Under the pieces are notes generated by a model, which was not told the DNA's origin, searched no databases, and was given only the letters and a program-made list of their open reading frames with translations. A program made the translations under genes and the position numbers. This document shows positions 9,948 through 18,442 of a DNA stretch of 64,000 bases, one piece after another; position 1 is the stretch's first letter; each line of letters begins with the position of its first letter. This stretch comes from Halomonas salinarum (GTDB taxonomy: Bacteria; Pseudomonadota; Gammaproteobacteria; Pseudomonadales; Halomonadaceae). Where the stretch lies: the NCBI RefSeq assembly GCF_012062845.1, contig NZ_WWNB01000012.1, positions 48,081-112,080 of the forward strand, read 5' to 3'.

Positions 9948-10832
9948 GTGACCGACTCCTCTTCTCCCTCTAATGCTGGCGGTCTGCACCTGGGACTTGC
10001 CATGTGGGCCAACGAGGACTGGCGCGGTGGGCTCTATCCGCCCCATGGTGTCGCCGGCGAGCGCCTTATGGACTATGCGCGGGTATTTTCCACCGTGGAG
10101 GGTAACACCACCTTCTATAGTGGTACGCCGCGTCCGGATACCGTGGCTGCCTGGGCACGCCAGGCGCCGATGAGCTTTCGCTTCTGCTTCAAGCTGCCAG
10201 GGGCCTTGACCCATGAGCGGCGCCTAGTTGACGTCGACACTCAGGTCGATGAGTTCCTCGACGCGCTGTCGCCGTTACGCGGTCGTCTCGGGCCGGTGAT
10301 GATTCAGTTACCCCGAGACTTCGGCCTTGATGAGTTGCCAAAGCTTGAGGCATTGCTTGAACGCTGGCCCAAGGCAATACCGGCCAGCGTCGAGGTCCGT
10401 CACCCCGAGTTTTTCCACAAAGGGGACGCCGAAGCGGCCCTCAACCGATTGTTAATAACTTTTGGGATAGATCGGGTGATGCTTGACGTGCGTGCTCTTT
10501 TTGCTACGCCTGCCGGGAGTGATACCCGCCTGGCTCAGGCGCAGAGTGAAAAGCCCAAACGCCCGCTACACGTGATCTCCACGGCTCAGCAACCGGTGAT
10601 TCGCTTCATTGGCCATTTCGATGACGATATCAATCACGCGCGTTTTACGCCCTGGATTGACAGGCTATGCCTGTGGATAAAACAGGGGAAAACCCCTTTT
10701 CTCTTTGTGCACACCCCTGACAACCGACAGGCACCGGTCTTGGCGAGAGCCTTCCATGAACGCCTCGCCGCGCGACTTTTGCTGCCACCTTTGGCGGCTT
10801 TTTCCGGCGAGCGACAAGTGCGTCTTTTCTAG
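9948..10832 (+). CDS. DUF72 (YecE-like) family protein
   Basis: This 294-residue member of the DUF72 family has a TIM-barrel fold and no settled function. Motifs seen are the N-terminal GLAMWANEDWRGGLYPP, the NTTFYSGTP segment and the aromatic-rich FRFCFKLP strand typical of the family. The frame is open from a TTG at 9915, but the GTG at 9948 has GAGAG about ten bases upstream and is preferred. It stands alone between a LysR gene and an NSS transporter. A palindrome with a short T run lies about 50 bp past the stop. Confidence 0.82.
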   Translation: MTDSSSPSNAGGLHLGLAMWANEDWRGGLYPPHGVAGERLMDYARVFSTVEGNTTFYSGTPRPDTVAAWARQAPMSFRFCFKLPGALTHERRLVDVDTQVDEFLDALSPLRGRLGPVMIQLPRDFGLDELPKLEALLERWPKAIPASVEVRHPEFFHKGDAEAALNRLLITFGIDRVMLDVRALFATPAGSDTRLAQAQSEKPKRPLHVISTAQQPVIRFIGHFDDDINHARFTPWIDRLCLWIKQGKTPFLFVHTPDNRQAPVLARAFHERLAARLLLPPLAAFSGERQVRLF

Positions 10833-11173
10833 CGATCTGCCTTTACGTATCGGTCATTCGCGAGAGGCAATCCGTTCTGGCTATCACGATCATGATCGGA
10901 TAGTTTTGTGGCCCTCATGCCGTTCACCATTCGATATTGCGGGGGTTTCGTGTAAAACCCGCACCTATCTTCGCAATATCACGGCATGTCGGCCGCGTCT
11001 TGTATCCCGATCAGGGAAGAAGACGTGGCGGCTAGCGGCGGAGATCCTGCCCGGATCCTGTCATGCCCTTGATTGCATCGTGTGATCCATGATGCCGCGG
11101 ACGTGGCAATAACAAGCACAAGCCGTCATCGCATCCGACCGATCGATGTCGACACGCAACCTCAAGGTGAATC
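10833..11173. other. 341-base leader region of the NSS transporter, with nested inverted repeat
   Basis: Apart from the palindrome at 10881-10903, the stretch has an outer inverted repeat GATATTGCG (10933-10941) / CGCAATATC (10972-10980). It encloses a second one, GGGTTT / AAAACCC. No gene is seen. The arrangement could be a folded RNA leader or an operator. It matches no riboswitch class I can name. Confidence 0.4.
10881..10907 (+). terminator. Possible intrinsic terminator after the DUF72 gene
   Basis: A near-perfect palindrome, CTATC-A-CGATCA/TGATCG-GATAG, spans 10881-10903 with one bulged A, and is followed by TTTT. The stem is AT-rich with almost no loop, so it could instead be a protein-binding palindrome. 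Confidence 0.4.
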
Positions 11174-12514
11174 ATGCCCAAACTATCCCACGCACATTGG
11201 TCATCAAAGCTGACCTTCATTCTCGCGGCCACCGGCTCCGCGGTCGGCCTTGGTAATATCTGGAAATTCCCCTACATGGTGGGCGAGAGCGGTGGTGCCG
11301 CCTTCGTGCTGGTGTATCTGCTATGTATTGCCCTGATCGGGCTGCCCATTTTGGTCGCCGAGTGGCTGGTCGGGCGTCGCGGTCAGGAAAATCCGATCAA
11401 CTCGATGGCTGAACTGGCCAGGAGCTCGGGACGCAGCAAAGGCTGGGTCATGGTCGGGATCAGCGGCGTGTTGGGTGCTTTCCTGATCCTGTCCTTCTAT
11501 AGCGTGATAGGCGGCTGGTCGCTGTCCTACACCTTGAGTTCAGTGACCGGCGGCTTCACCGGCCAGGACGCCGACGCCATCGGTGGTCTCTTCAACGGCA
11601 TGCTGGGAAGCCCCGGGCAACTGCTGCTCTGGCACTCGGTCTTCATGCTGTTGGTCATCGGCATCGTCGCCCGCGGCGTGACCAAGGGGCTCGAGGGCGC
11701 GGTGCGCACCCTGATGCCGGCGCTCGGCGTGCTGCTGTTGGTGCTGGTGGGTTACGGCATGACCACAGGCCATTTCGGTGAGGCGCTCAGCTACCTGTTC
11801 AATCCCGACTGGACAAAGCTCACCGGGGAAGTAGTGCTGTCAGCGCTGGGCCATGCCTTCTTCACCCTGTCGCTGGGCATGGGCATCATGATGGCCTATG
11901 GCTCCTACCTGGGTGAGGAGGTCAACCTGCTCAAGACGGCCCGCACCGTGGTGATCATGGACACCGTCATTGCCCTGGGCGCTGGCCTGGCGATCTTCCC
12001 GATCGTCTTCGCCAATGGCCTGGATCTGAATTCGGGCCCGGGGCTGATCTTCGTCACCCTGCCGCTCGCTTTCGGCAACATGACCGGCGGTATGCTGCTG
12101 GGCCTGATGTTCTTCCTGCTGCTGACCTTCGCCGCCCTGACCTCGGCGATCTCGCTGCTGGAGCCGGTAGTGGAGTTCGTCGAGGAACGCACGCCGCTCT
12201 CGCGGGTGAGTGCAACGGTAGTGGCTGGCATCGCCACCTGGGCGCTGGGTATCGCCGCGTTGCTGTCGTTCAACGTCTGGGGTGACGTGCTGTTCTTCGG
12301 CCTGAACGTTTTTGACCTGCTCGACAAGCTGACCAGCAAGTTCCTGCTGCCGTTGACCGGGCTCGGTGCCATCCTGTTCGTGGCCTGGAGGCTCGACAAG
12401 GAAGGCGTTCGCCGGGAACTGGGGCTTGAGGGTTTCAGTGCCAGCCTGTGGAACGTGGTCACGCGCTATGTAGCGCCGCTCGGTGTGCTGGTGGTCTTCG
12501 TCAGCAGTCTTTAA
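11174..12514 (+). CDS. Sodium-dependent transporter, NSS/SNF family
   Basis: This 446-residue inner-membrane symporter belongs to the neurotransmitter:sodium symporter family, which in bacteria imports amino acids with Na+. The signature first helix is present: LTFILAATGSAVGLGNIWKF, with the unwound GxGN segment that binds substrate and Na+, followed by FPYMVGESGGAAF. About eleven hydrophobic segments follow, a length typical of MhsT/TnaT-like members. AAGGTGA precedes the ATG at good spacing. No substrate can be assigned from sequence. The long upstream gap suggests its own promoter. Confidence 0.92.
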   Translation: MPKLSHAHWSSKLTFILAATGSAVGLGNIWKFPYMVGESGGAAFVLVYLLCIALIGLPILVAEWLVGRRGQENPINSMAELARSSGRSKGWVMVGISGVLGAFLILSFYSVIGGWSLSYTLSSVTGGFTGQDADAIGGLFNGMLGSPGQLLLWHSVFMLLVIGIVARGVTKGLEGAVRTLMPALGVLLLVLVGYGMTTGHFGEALSYLFNPDWTKLTGEVVLSALGHAFFTLSLGMGIMMAYGSYLGEEVNLLKTARTVVIMDTVIALGAGLAIFPIVFANGLDLNSGPGLIFVTLPLAFGNMTGGMLLGLMFFLLLTFAALTSAISLLEPVVEFVEERTPLSRVSATVVAGIATWALGIAALLSFNVWGDVLFFGLNVFDLLDKLTSKFLLPLTGLGAILFVAWRLDKEGVRRELGLEGFSASLWNVVTRYVAPLGVLVVFVSSL

Positions 12515-12667
12515 GGTGATGAATCTCGGCGTTGTTCGCGGGTAACGCTCGCGACCTCGTCGAGATGATGACGAGAAGGGGTAGCGGGTACAGCAGGTAT
12601 GATCGCCCAGGGAAAGCCGTAAACCGTTGTCGGCCGTCTTGTTCGTTAGGTTAATCGAGGAGTGTTC

Positions 12668-13561
12668 ATGCGTCTTCTTTTCACTGGCGGTAGTGGCAAG
12701 GCTGGTCGTCATGCCACGGCTTATCTGCGTGATCAGGGCCATAGAGTGACCAACCTGGACTGGGTTGCATCCGATGTACCCGGTATCACGACCCTGAAGG
12801 TCGATCTTACCGATGCCGGTCAGGTGTTTAATGCCTGTCAGGCCTACGCCAGGATCGATGAGCTGGAACCGGGTACCGGTGTGCCGCGCTATGATGCGAT
12901 TGTCCATTTCGCGGCCATACCGGCTATCCTGCACCGGCCGGATAATGAGACCTACCGCATCAATACCCTGAGCACCTACAACATCCTGGATGCGGCCACC
13001 CGGCTGGGCATTCCCAAGGTCATCTTCGCCTCAAGCGAAACGACCTATGGCATTTGCTTTGCCGATGGTGAGAAGACGCCCGACTACCTGCCCATCGATG
13101 AAGATCATCCCACGGTGCCTCAGGACAGCTACGCCATGAGCAAGGTGGTCAACGAAGTCACGGCGCGCTCTTTCCATGAGCGTTCGGGCATCGACATCTA
13201 TGGGCTGCGTATCAATAACGTCATAGAGCCGCACGAGTACCGCCAGCATTTTCCTGCCTACCTGGAGAACCCCGCACTGCGTCGGCGCAACATCTTTGCC
13301 TACATCGATGCGCGTGATCTGGGGCAGATGATCAATTGCTGTTTGAAAACGGATGGCCTGGGGTACGAGGTGTTCAACGTTGCCAACGATGATCTCTCGG
13401 TGGGGCTGACCAACGCTCAGGTGCGCGAACGTTTCTATGAAGACGTGCCAGTCAGGCGCGAGATGGGCGAATTCGAGACCTTCTACAGCATCGCAAAGGC
13501 CCGCCGCCTGGTCGGTTTCGCCCCCGCTTATTCCTGGCGTGATGAACTGTCAGATAGGTGA
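12668..13561 (+). CDS. NAD(P)-dependent epimerase/dehydratase (extended SDR)
   Basis: This 297-residue extended short-chain dehydrogenase/reductase has the N-terminal nucleotide loop TGGSGKAG, the catalytic serine region FASSETTYG, and the YAMSK catalytic Tyr-Lys pair in DSYAMSKVVNE. The ATG at 12668 is preferred because CGAGGAG sits five bases before it; a GTG two codons upstream is possible. Proteins of this type act on sugar nucleotides or uronates, but nothing nearby identifies the substrate. The gene stands alone and ends before a strong hairpin. Confidence 0.83.
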   Translation: MRLLFTGGSGKAGRHATAYLRDQGHRVTNLDWVASDVPGITTLKVDLTDAGQVFNACQAYARIDELEPGTGVPRYDAIVHFAAIPAILHRPDNETYRINTLSTYNILDAATRLGIPKVIFASSETTYGICFADGEKTPDYLPIDEDHPTVPQDSYAMSKVVNEVTARSFHERSGIDIYGLRINNVIEPHEYRQHFPAYLENPALRRRNIFAYIDARDLGQMINCCLKTDGLGYEVFNVANDDLSVGLTNAQVRERFYEDVPVRREMGEFETFYSIAKARRLVGFAPAYSWRDELSDR

Positions 13562-13660
13562 GATGATGCGGCGCCTGGATGCTATCAGGCGAAGAGTGAG
13601 GGCCATGGCGGCCGGGATCGGCATGGATTGCCGGTCCTTTCGTCTCCTCTAGTCATCCTG

Positions 13661-13685
13661 CGAGCCCCGGTATTGCCGGGGCTCG
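13661..13685. terminator. Strong hairpin between convergent genes
   Basis: CGAGCCCCGG / CCGGGGCTCG forms a perfect 10-bp stem with a 5-base loop. It sits between convergent genes. There is no long T run, so terminator function is likely but not certain. Confidence 0.5.
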
Positions 13686-13715
13686 TGGCGTTAGGGAGGA
13701 GGGTGTGTCAAGGGG

Positions 13716-13922
13716 CTACTGGATCAGGTCGTCGTCGGCATCCAGCTCAGCAAGCTCCTGCTCCAATTGCTTGAATTCGTTGTGCAACTCGATACCTCGA
13801 CGGGCACGCAGGTTGCGGATAGCAGCGGATTTTTGACGCTGCTGATGCTCGGCGACTTCCATGCTCATGAAAATATCGAGGAGTTCGCTTTTGACGGAGG
13901 ATACCTGTTCGACATTACGCAT
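13716..13922 (-). CDS. Small acidic-tailed protein, possibly PA3496-like
   Basis: This 68-residue protein has a basic middle (RNLRARRGIELHNEF) and an acidic C-terminus (ELAELDADDDLIQ), mostly helical in appearance. The start at 13922 has CAGGAGAG upstream; the frame continues further but without a ribosome site. The RNLxARRxIE pattern resembles the small PA3496 family of pseudomonads, whose function is uncertain. That assignment is tentative. It has no operon partner. Confidence 0.6.
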   Translation of the reverse strand: MRNVEQVSSVKSELLDIFMSMEVAEHQQRQKSAAIRNLRARRGIELHNEFKQLEQELAELDADDDLIQ

Positions 13923-14195
13923 GATCGACTCTCCTGACGGGCGATGACTGTGCCGGCCGCCCTTGAGTGCTGCCTTACGACCGGCACCTCCTTGTTTACT
14001 ATAACCCACGTGACAGGATGATGACGTTCAACGCTAAAGCGACGCGCAGGCTGGCGTGACATCCTCCCCCCAGGCTGGGGCATACTATGAACGTTGCCTT
14101 ACTGGCGTAATCGCTGAGAATCGCTGATATATCCACAGCGGGTTATGCCGCTTCCTTTATCCAGACCCCGAATGTCCTCTGCCAAGGAGCTTTCC

Positions 14196-15083
14196 GTGAG
14201 CCGTGCCCTGTTCGATGAATTGAGAAATCGCATGGAGCACTTTCGCCGCTCCGAGCAGAAGGTGGCGCGCTTCGTGCTGCGCAATCCAGAAGAAGTCATC
14301 CACATGCGCATCGTCGACCTGGCGACCGAGGCCAAGGTCAGCGAGCCGACGGTAGTGCGCTTCTGCCGGGCACTGGGCTGCAACGGCTTCCAGGATTTCA
14401 AGCTCAAGCTGGCGCAGATGCTGGCCTCGGGCAGCCAGTTCGCCCAGTTCTCGATGAATGATAGCGATACCGTCGCCGAGTTTTCCCACAGTATCTTCGA
14501 CTCCACTGTCGGCACCCTGCTGTCGGTACGCGACCGGCTGGATAACGAGGGGCTGAATCAGGCGATCAATGCACTAGCCATGGCCAACCGCGTCGAGTTT
14601 TACGGCTTCGGTGCCTCCGGCGCGGTGGCCGCGGATGCCCAGCACAAGTTCTTCCGCCTGCAGATCTCCACCGCGGCGTATACCGACCCGCATATGCAGA
14701 ATATGTCCGCGGCGACCCTCAACAAGGGCGATGTGGTGGTGGCGATCTCTCAGACCGGGCGCACCCGGGCGCTGGTCGCAAGCGTCAGGCGGGCTCGTGA
14801 GGCGGGCGCTACCGTGATCGGCCTGTGTCCCAGCCATTCACCGCTGGCTGATGAGGTCAGCCTGCCGCTTTACATCGATGTCCAGGAGGACACCGAGATC
14901 TATACACCGATGAGCTCGCGCATTGCCCACCTGGTGTTGATCGACGTGTTGGCGGTCGGTGTGGCCAAGACTCGCGGACCCAAGCTTGCCGAGAAGCTCA
15001 AGGCGGTGAAGAAGAGCCTCAATCCGTTGCGTTTCCCCGACGATCACCCCGACCAGGACACGGACGATGGGTTGACGCCCTAG
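14196..15083 (+). CDS. hexR: RpiR-family regulator, HexR type
   Basis: This 295-residue MurR/RpiR regulator has an N-terminal helix-turn-helix (ATEAKVSEPTVVRFCRALG) and a C-terminal SIS sugar-phosphate domain containing FGFGASGAVA and ISQTGRTRALV. HexR proteins repress Entner-Doudoroff and central carbon genes and respond to 2-keto-3-deoxy-6-phosphogluconate. GTG at 14196 is preferred over the ATGs at 14145 and 14172 because AAGGAG lies six bases before it. In many gammaproteobacteria hexR sits beside zwf/pgl/eda. Here none are adjacent, so the HexR subtype is inferred from similarity only. Confidence 0.83.
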   Translation: MSRALFDELRNRMEHFRRSEQKVARFVLRNPEEVIHMRIVDLATEAKVSEPTVVRFCRALGCNGFQDFKLKLAQMLASGSQFAQFSMNDSDTVAEFSHSIFDSTVGTLLSVRDRLDNEGLNQAINALAMANRVEFYGFGASGAVAADAQHKFFRLQISTAAYTDPHMQNMSAATLNKGDVVVAISQTGRTRALVASVRRAREAGATVIGLCPSHSPLADEVSLPLYIDVQEDTEIYTPMSSRIAHLVLIDVLAVGVAKTRGPKLAEKLKAVKKSLNPLRFPDDHPDQDTDDGLTP

Positions 15084-15252
15084 CCCTGGGTGGCGCATTC
15101 GATCAGTCCCGTGAATAGCGCCTTTCAGGTCGTGCCAGGAGCCGGACCGAGGATGTCGTCTGGTGACGGCTTGGCGGCGGCGCTACCGAGTCCGCCGTTG
15201 GACCTGTCTATGCTAGACTAGGCGTCCATTTTTCGACCCGAAGTGCCCCGCT

Positions 15253-17448
15253 ATGGATGACGTCACGGCGATTCTCGATCACCTCAACGCGGCCCAGCGC
15301 GAGGCCGTCAGCGCGCCCCAGGGCAACATGCTGGTGCTGGCGGGCGCTGGCTCGGGCAAGACCCGGGTGCTGGTGCATCGCATCGCCTGGCTGATGCGCA
15401 CCGAGGGCCTGTCGCCCTATGCCATCCTCGCCGTGACCTTCACCAACAAGGCGGCGCGCGAGATGCGCACGCGCCTCGAGGCGCTGCTTGGTCAGTCGCT
15501 GCGCAATGTCTGGGTCGGCACCTTCCACTCCATCGCTCATCGCCTGCTGCGCACCCACTGGCAGGACGCACGGCTGCCGCAACACTTCCAGATCCTCGAT
15601 AGCGACGATCAGCTGCGTCTGGTCAAGCGCCTGCTCAAGGATCACCACATCGACGACGAGCGCTTTCCGCCGCGTCAGGTGCAGTACTTCATCTCTGGCT
15701 GCAAGGAAGAGGGCCTGCGTCCGCATCAGGTGCAGACCCACGGCGATGCCTATCTCGGCCAGATGGTCGATCTCTATGAGCGCTATCAGCTGACCTGCGA
15801 GCGCGGCGGCCTGGTCGATTTCGGCGAGTTGTTGCTGCGAAGCCTTGAGCTCTTGCGCGACAACCCGGCGCTGCTCGCCCACTACCGGGAGCGCTTCGCT
15901 CATGTGCTGGTCGACGAGTTCCAGGACACCAACACCCTGCAGTACGCCTGGTTGAAGCTGCTGACCGGTGAGCAGGCCGGCATCACCGTGGTCGGCGACG
16001 ATGATCAGTCGATCTATGGCTGGCGCGGTGCCCGGGTCGAGAACATCCGCCGCTTCGAGCAGGAGTTCACGGACACCAAGACGGTGCGTCTGGAACAGAA
16101 CTATCGCTCGACCAGCGCCATCCTGGAGGCCGCCAACGCCCTGATCAGCCAGAATACCGGGCGCATGGGCAAGGAGCTGTGGACCGACGGCGAGCGCGGC
16201 GCACCGATCTCGCTCTATGCAGGCTTCAACGACCTGGATGAGGCGCGCTATATCGTCGATACCATCGCCTCACAGGTAAAGGAAGGTTTCGCGCGACGCG
16301 AGGTCGCCATTCTCTATCGCTCCAATGCGCAGTCGCGGGTGCTCGAGGAGACCCTGATCCGTCAGGGCATGCCGTACCGTATCTACGGCGGTCAGCGCTT
16401 CTATGAGCGCCTGGAGATCAAGAACGCCCTGGCCTACCTGCGCCTGCTGCTGAACCGGGAGGACGATGCGTCGCTCGAGCGGGTGATCAATGTGCCGGCC
16501 CGGGGCATTGGTACCCGCACCGTGGAAATTCTGCGCGAGCGGGCGCGGATCAGCGATGTCTCGTTGTGGCAGGCACTGCATGACTGTCTCGCCGATGCCA
16601 CCCTCAAGGGCCGTGCGGGCAATGCGGTGCGCACCTTCGCGGAGTTGATCGAGCGCTTCGACAACGACACCGCCGGCATGGCGCTGCACGAGATCATCAC
16701 CCATGTGACTCAAGCGTCGGGTCTGGTCGAGCATCACCGCAGCGAGAAGGGCGAGAAGGGCCAGGCCCGGGTCGAGAACCTCGACGAGCTGGTCAACGCC
16801 GCCCGTGCCTTCACCCAGGGAGAGACGCTGAACGGCCAGGAGGTCGGCGAGGGAGCCGCGGCCATGGAGCCGTTCCTGGCCGAGGCCGCACTCAATGCCG
16901 GTGATCACGAGGCCGACGACTTCGAGGATTGCGTGCAGTTGATGACCCTGCACTCGGCCAAGGGTCTGGAGTTCCCGGTGGTGTTTATCGCCGGCGTCGA
17001 GGAGGGCCTGTTCCCGCACAAGATGTCGATGGAGGAGCCTGGTCGCCTCGAGGAGGAACGTCGGCTGTGCTATGTGGGCCTGACGCGGGCGATGCAGAAG
17101 CTCTACCTGACCCACGCCGAGCTTCGTCGCCTGCATGGCAAGGAGACCTTCCAGCGGCCCTCACGCTTCCTGCGCGAGATTCCGGCGGAGTATCTCGAAG
17201 AGGTACGCCTGCGCGGCCAGATCTCGCGTCCGGTCACCGCCGGCCACGCCCCGGCCCAGACCTCGGTCAACGGCGGCGATGACCTGCCTTCGCTGTCGCT
17301 TGGGCAGCGGGTCAGCCATCCGGTGTTCGGCGAAGGGGTGATCCTCAACGCCGAGGGCACGGGCGAGCGGGCCCGAGTGCAGGTCAGCTTCGAGGGCGAG
17401 GGCGACAAGTGGCTGGTGCTGGGCTTCGCCAAGCTCACGCCGCTGTAA
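15253..17448 (+). CDS. uvrD: DNA helicase II UvrD
   Basis: This superfamily 1 3'-5' helicase of nucleotide excision and mismatch repair has 731 residues (E. coli 720). Walker A LAGAGSGKTRVL is near residue 30. Walker B reads VDEFQDTN. GDDDQSIYGWRGA and VEEERRLCYVGLTRA-like motifs follow, and the C-terminus has the Tudor-like fold seen in UvrD (GQRVSHPVFGEGVILN). Upstream at 15201-15225 there is an imperfect inverted repeat around GTCTA-TGC-TAGAC, but it does not fit a LexA box well. It marks the left border of the T6SS island. Confidence 0.96.
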   Translation: MDDVTAILDHLNAAQREAVSAPQGNMLVLAGAGSGKTRVLVHRIAWLMRTEGLSPYAILAVTFTNKAAREMRTRLEALLGQSLRNVWVGTFHSIAHRLLRTHWQDARLPQHFQILDSDDQLRLVKRLLKDHHIDDERFPPRQVQYFISGCKEEGLRPHQVQTHGDAYLGQMVDLYERYQLTCERGGLVDFGELLLRSLELLRDNPALLAHYRERFAHVLVDEFQDTNTLQYAWLKLLTGEQAGITVVGDDDQSIYGWRGARVENIRRFEQEFTDTKTVRLEQNYRSTSAILEAANALISQNTGRMGKELWTDGERGAPISLYAGFNDLDEARYIVDTIASQVKEGFARREVAILYRSNAQSRVLEETLIRQGMPYRIYGGQRFYERLEIKNALAYLRLLLNREDDASLERVINVPARGIGTRTVEILRERARISDVSLWQALHDCLADATLKGRAGNAVRTFAELIERFDNDTAGMALHEIITHVTQASGLVEHHRSEKGEKGQARVENLDELVNAARAFTQGETLNGQEVGEGAAAMEPFLAEAALNAGDHEADDFEDCVQLMTLHSAKGLEFPVVFIAGVEEGLFPHKMSMEEPGRLEEERRLCYVGLTRAMQKLYLTHAELRRLHGKETFQRPSRFLREIPAEYLEEVRLRGQISRPVTAGHAPAQTSVNGGDDLPSLSLGQRVSHPVFGEGVILNAEGTGERARVQVSFEGEGDKWLVLGFAKLTPL

Positions 17449-17466
17449 CGACCGATTCGTCATCGC

Positions 17467-17494
17467 CCCAGCGGGCAAGATCTTGCCCGCTGGG
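17467..17494. repeat. 28-bp perfect palindrome after uvrD
   Basis: A perfect 28-bp palindrome centred between 17480 and 17481 contains GCAAGATCTTGC at its core. It may terminate uvrD transcription, although no T run follows. Its core is also the first of three GCAA-N4-TTGC repeats upstream of hcp. Confidence 0.6.
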
Positions 17495-17526
17495 CAACTT
17501 CTTGCTCGATTCAGGCAAGATCTTGC
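17475..17526 (+). promoter_or_regulatory. Three phased GCAA-N4-TTGC sites, candidate enhancer for hcp
   Basis: Copies lie at 17475-17486 (GCAAGATCTTGC), 17494-17505 (GCAACTTCTTGC) and 17515-17526 (GCAAGATCTTGC). Starts are 19 and 21 bp apart, about two helical turns. They end about 70 bp upstream of a sigma-54-type promoter, the usual place for an enhancer-binding activator of the VasH kind. Confidence 0.6.
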
Positions 17527-17594
17527 TCACACAGGCAATAGAGTAGAGAGGGCGAGTTTAGCTAACTGTCTGATTTTTAATATATTTACCGCGC

Positions 17595-17611
17595 TTGGCA
17601 TTTGGCTTGCT
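17595..17611 (+). promoter_or_regulatory. Sigma-54 (-24/-12) promoter of hcp
   Basis: TTGGCA at 17595-17600 and TTGCT at 17607-17611 put the invariant GG and GC exactly 10 bp apart, as sigma-54 requires. Transcription would start near 17622, about 40 bases before the hcp ATG. Known T6SS hcp genes are often RpoN-dependent. Confidence 0.65.
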
Positions 17612-17663
17612 ACAAGGGTGGGTGTCCACCGGACATCGCCACTCAACGTCAAGGAGCAGACAC

Positions 17664-18182
17664 ATGCCTACACCGTGTTATATCAGCATCGAAGGCCAGA
17701 CCCAGGGCAACATCACCGCGGGTGCCTTCACCCCCGAGTCCGTCGGCAACATCTATGTCGAAGGCCACGAAGACCAGATGCTGGTACAGGAATTCAAGCA
17801 CATTGTGACGGTGCCGACTGACCCGCAGTCCGGCCAGCCCTCCGGCCAGCGTGCCCACAAGCCGTTCATCTTCACCGTGGCCCTGAACAAGGCCGTGCCG
17901 CTGATGTACAACGCCCTGGCGTCCGGCGAGATGCTGCCCAACGTCGAGCTGAAGTGGTACCGCACCTCCGTCGAGGGCAAGCAGGAGCACTTCTTCACCA
18001 CCACCCTGACCGACGCCACCATCGTCGATATCAACCTGCGCATGCCCCACGCCCAGGACATCAACAAGTCCGAGTTCACTCAGCTGATGGATGTCTCCCT
18101 GGCGTACCGCAAGATCGATTGGGAGCACACCGTGGCCGGTACCTCCGGTTCTGACGACTGGCGCGCCCCGGTCGAGGCCTAA
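17664..18182 (+). CDS. hcp: Type VI secretion tube protein Hcp
   Basis: Hcp forms hexameric rings that stack into the inner tube of the T6SS and is exported. The 172-residue product starts MPTPCYISIEGQTQG and carries the family pattern with VQEFKHIVTVP, HKPFIFTVALNKAVPL and LTDATIVDINLRMPH. The ATG follows AAGGAG at good spacing. It is the first gene of the island and has its own sigma-54-type promoter. It is separated from vgrG by 413 bp holding a palindromic element. No tssB/C or other structural genes are here, so this is an auxiliary hcp locus. Confidence 0.95.
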   Translation: MPTPCYISIEGQTQGNITAGAFTPESVGNIYVEGHEDQMLVQEFKHIVTVPTDPQSGQPSGQRAHKPFIFTVALNKAVPLMYNALASGEMLPNVELKWYRTSVEGKQEHFFTTTLTDATIVDINLRMPHAQDINKSEFTQLMDVSLAYRKIDWEHTVAGTSGSDDWRAPVEA

Positions 18183-18183
18183 A

Positions 18184-18356
18184 GGCTTTGTCTGAAAAGT
18201 CGACGAGCGAAGGCCAGACAAGGCAAAAATCGGCGAAAGAGCGGACCGGGCTGGCGTACCAGTTTACGGGGTGTAAATGAGCATCTTGATCGGACTCGCG
18301 CCCGAGCCGATTTTTAACGCCGTATGGACGAGCGCAGTACTTTTCAGGCATTGCCT
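18184..18356. repeat. Palindromic intergenic element between hcp and vgrG
   Basis: Two imperfect inverted arms of about 50 bp, 18184-18234 and 18305-18356, share exact blocks CTGAAAAGT and AAAAATCGGC in opposite orientation. They enclose about 70 bp with a smaller TTTAC/GTAAA inverted repeat. The element would fold into one long hairpin. The form suggests a dispersed intergenic repeat or a non-autonomous mobile element. Only one copy is in the window. Confidence 0.6.
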
Positions 18357-18413
18357 AAGGCTTCGCGCACCGACGGTGCCATCCAATGCTCGCGCCCGGC
18401 GGGCACCGTCTTT

Positions 18414-18441
18414 CGCCGCCAGGGCCTGTGCCCTGGCGGCG
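18414..18441. terminator. Strong hairpin, possible hcp terminator or attenuator
   Basis: CGCCGCCAGGGC (18414-18425) pairs perfectly with GCCCTGGCGGCG (18430-18441) around a CTGT loop. No T run follows, so it may limit rather than stop read-through from hcp into vgrG. Confidence 0.5.
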
Positions 18442-18442
18442 T

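Noticed and set aside
11103..11120. Second sigma-54 promoter (TGGCAATAACAAGC) before the NSS gene
   Set aside because: GG and GC are 9 bp apart rather than 10 and the -12 TTGC is missing.
15198..15226. LexA (SOS) box before uvrD
   Set aside because: The inverted repeat GTCTA-TGC-TAGAC does not fit CTGT-N8-ACAG; SOS control cannot be claimed.
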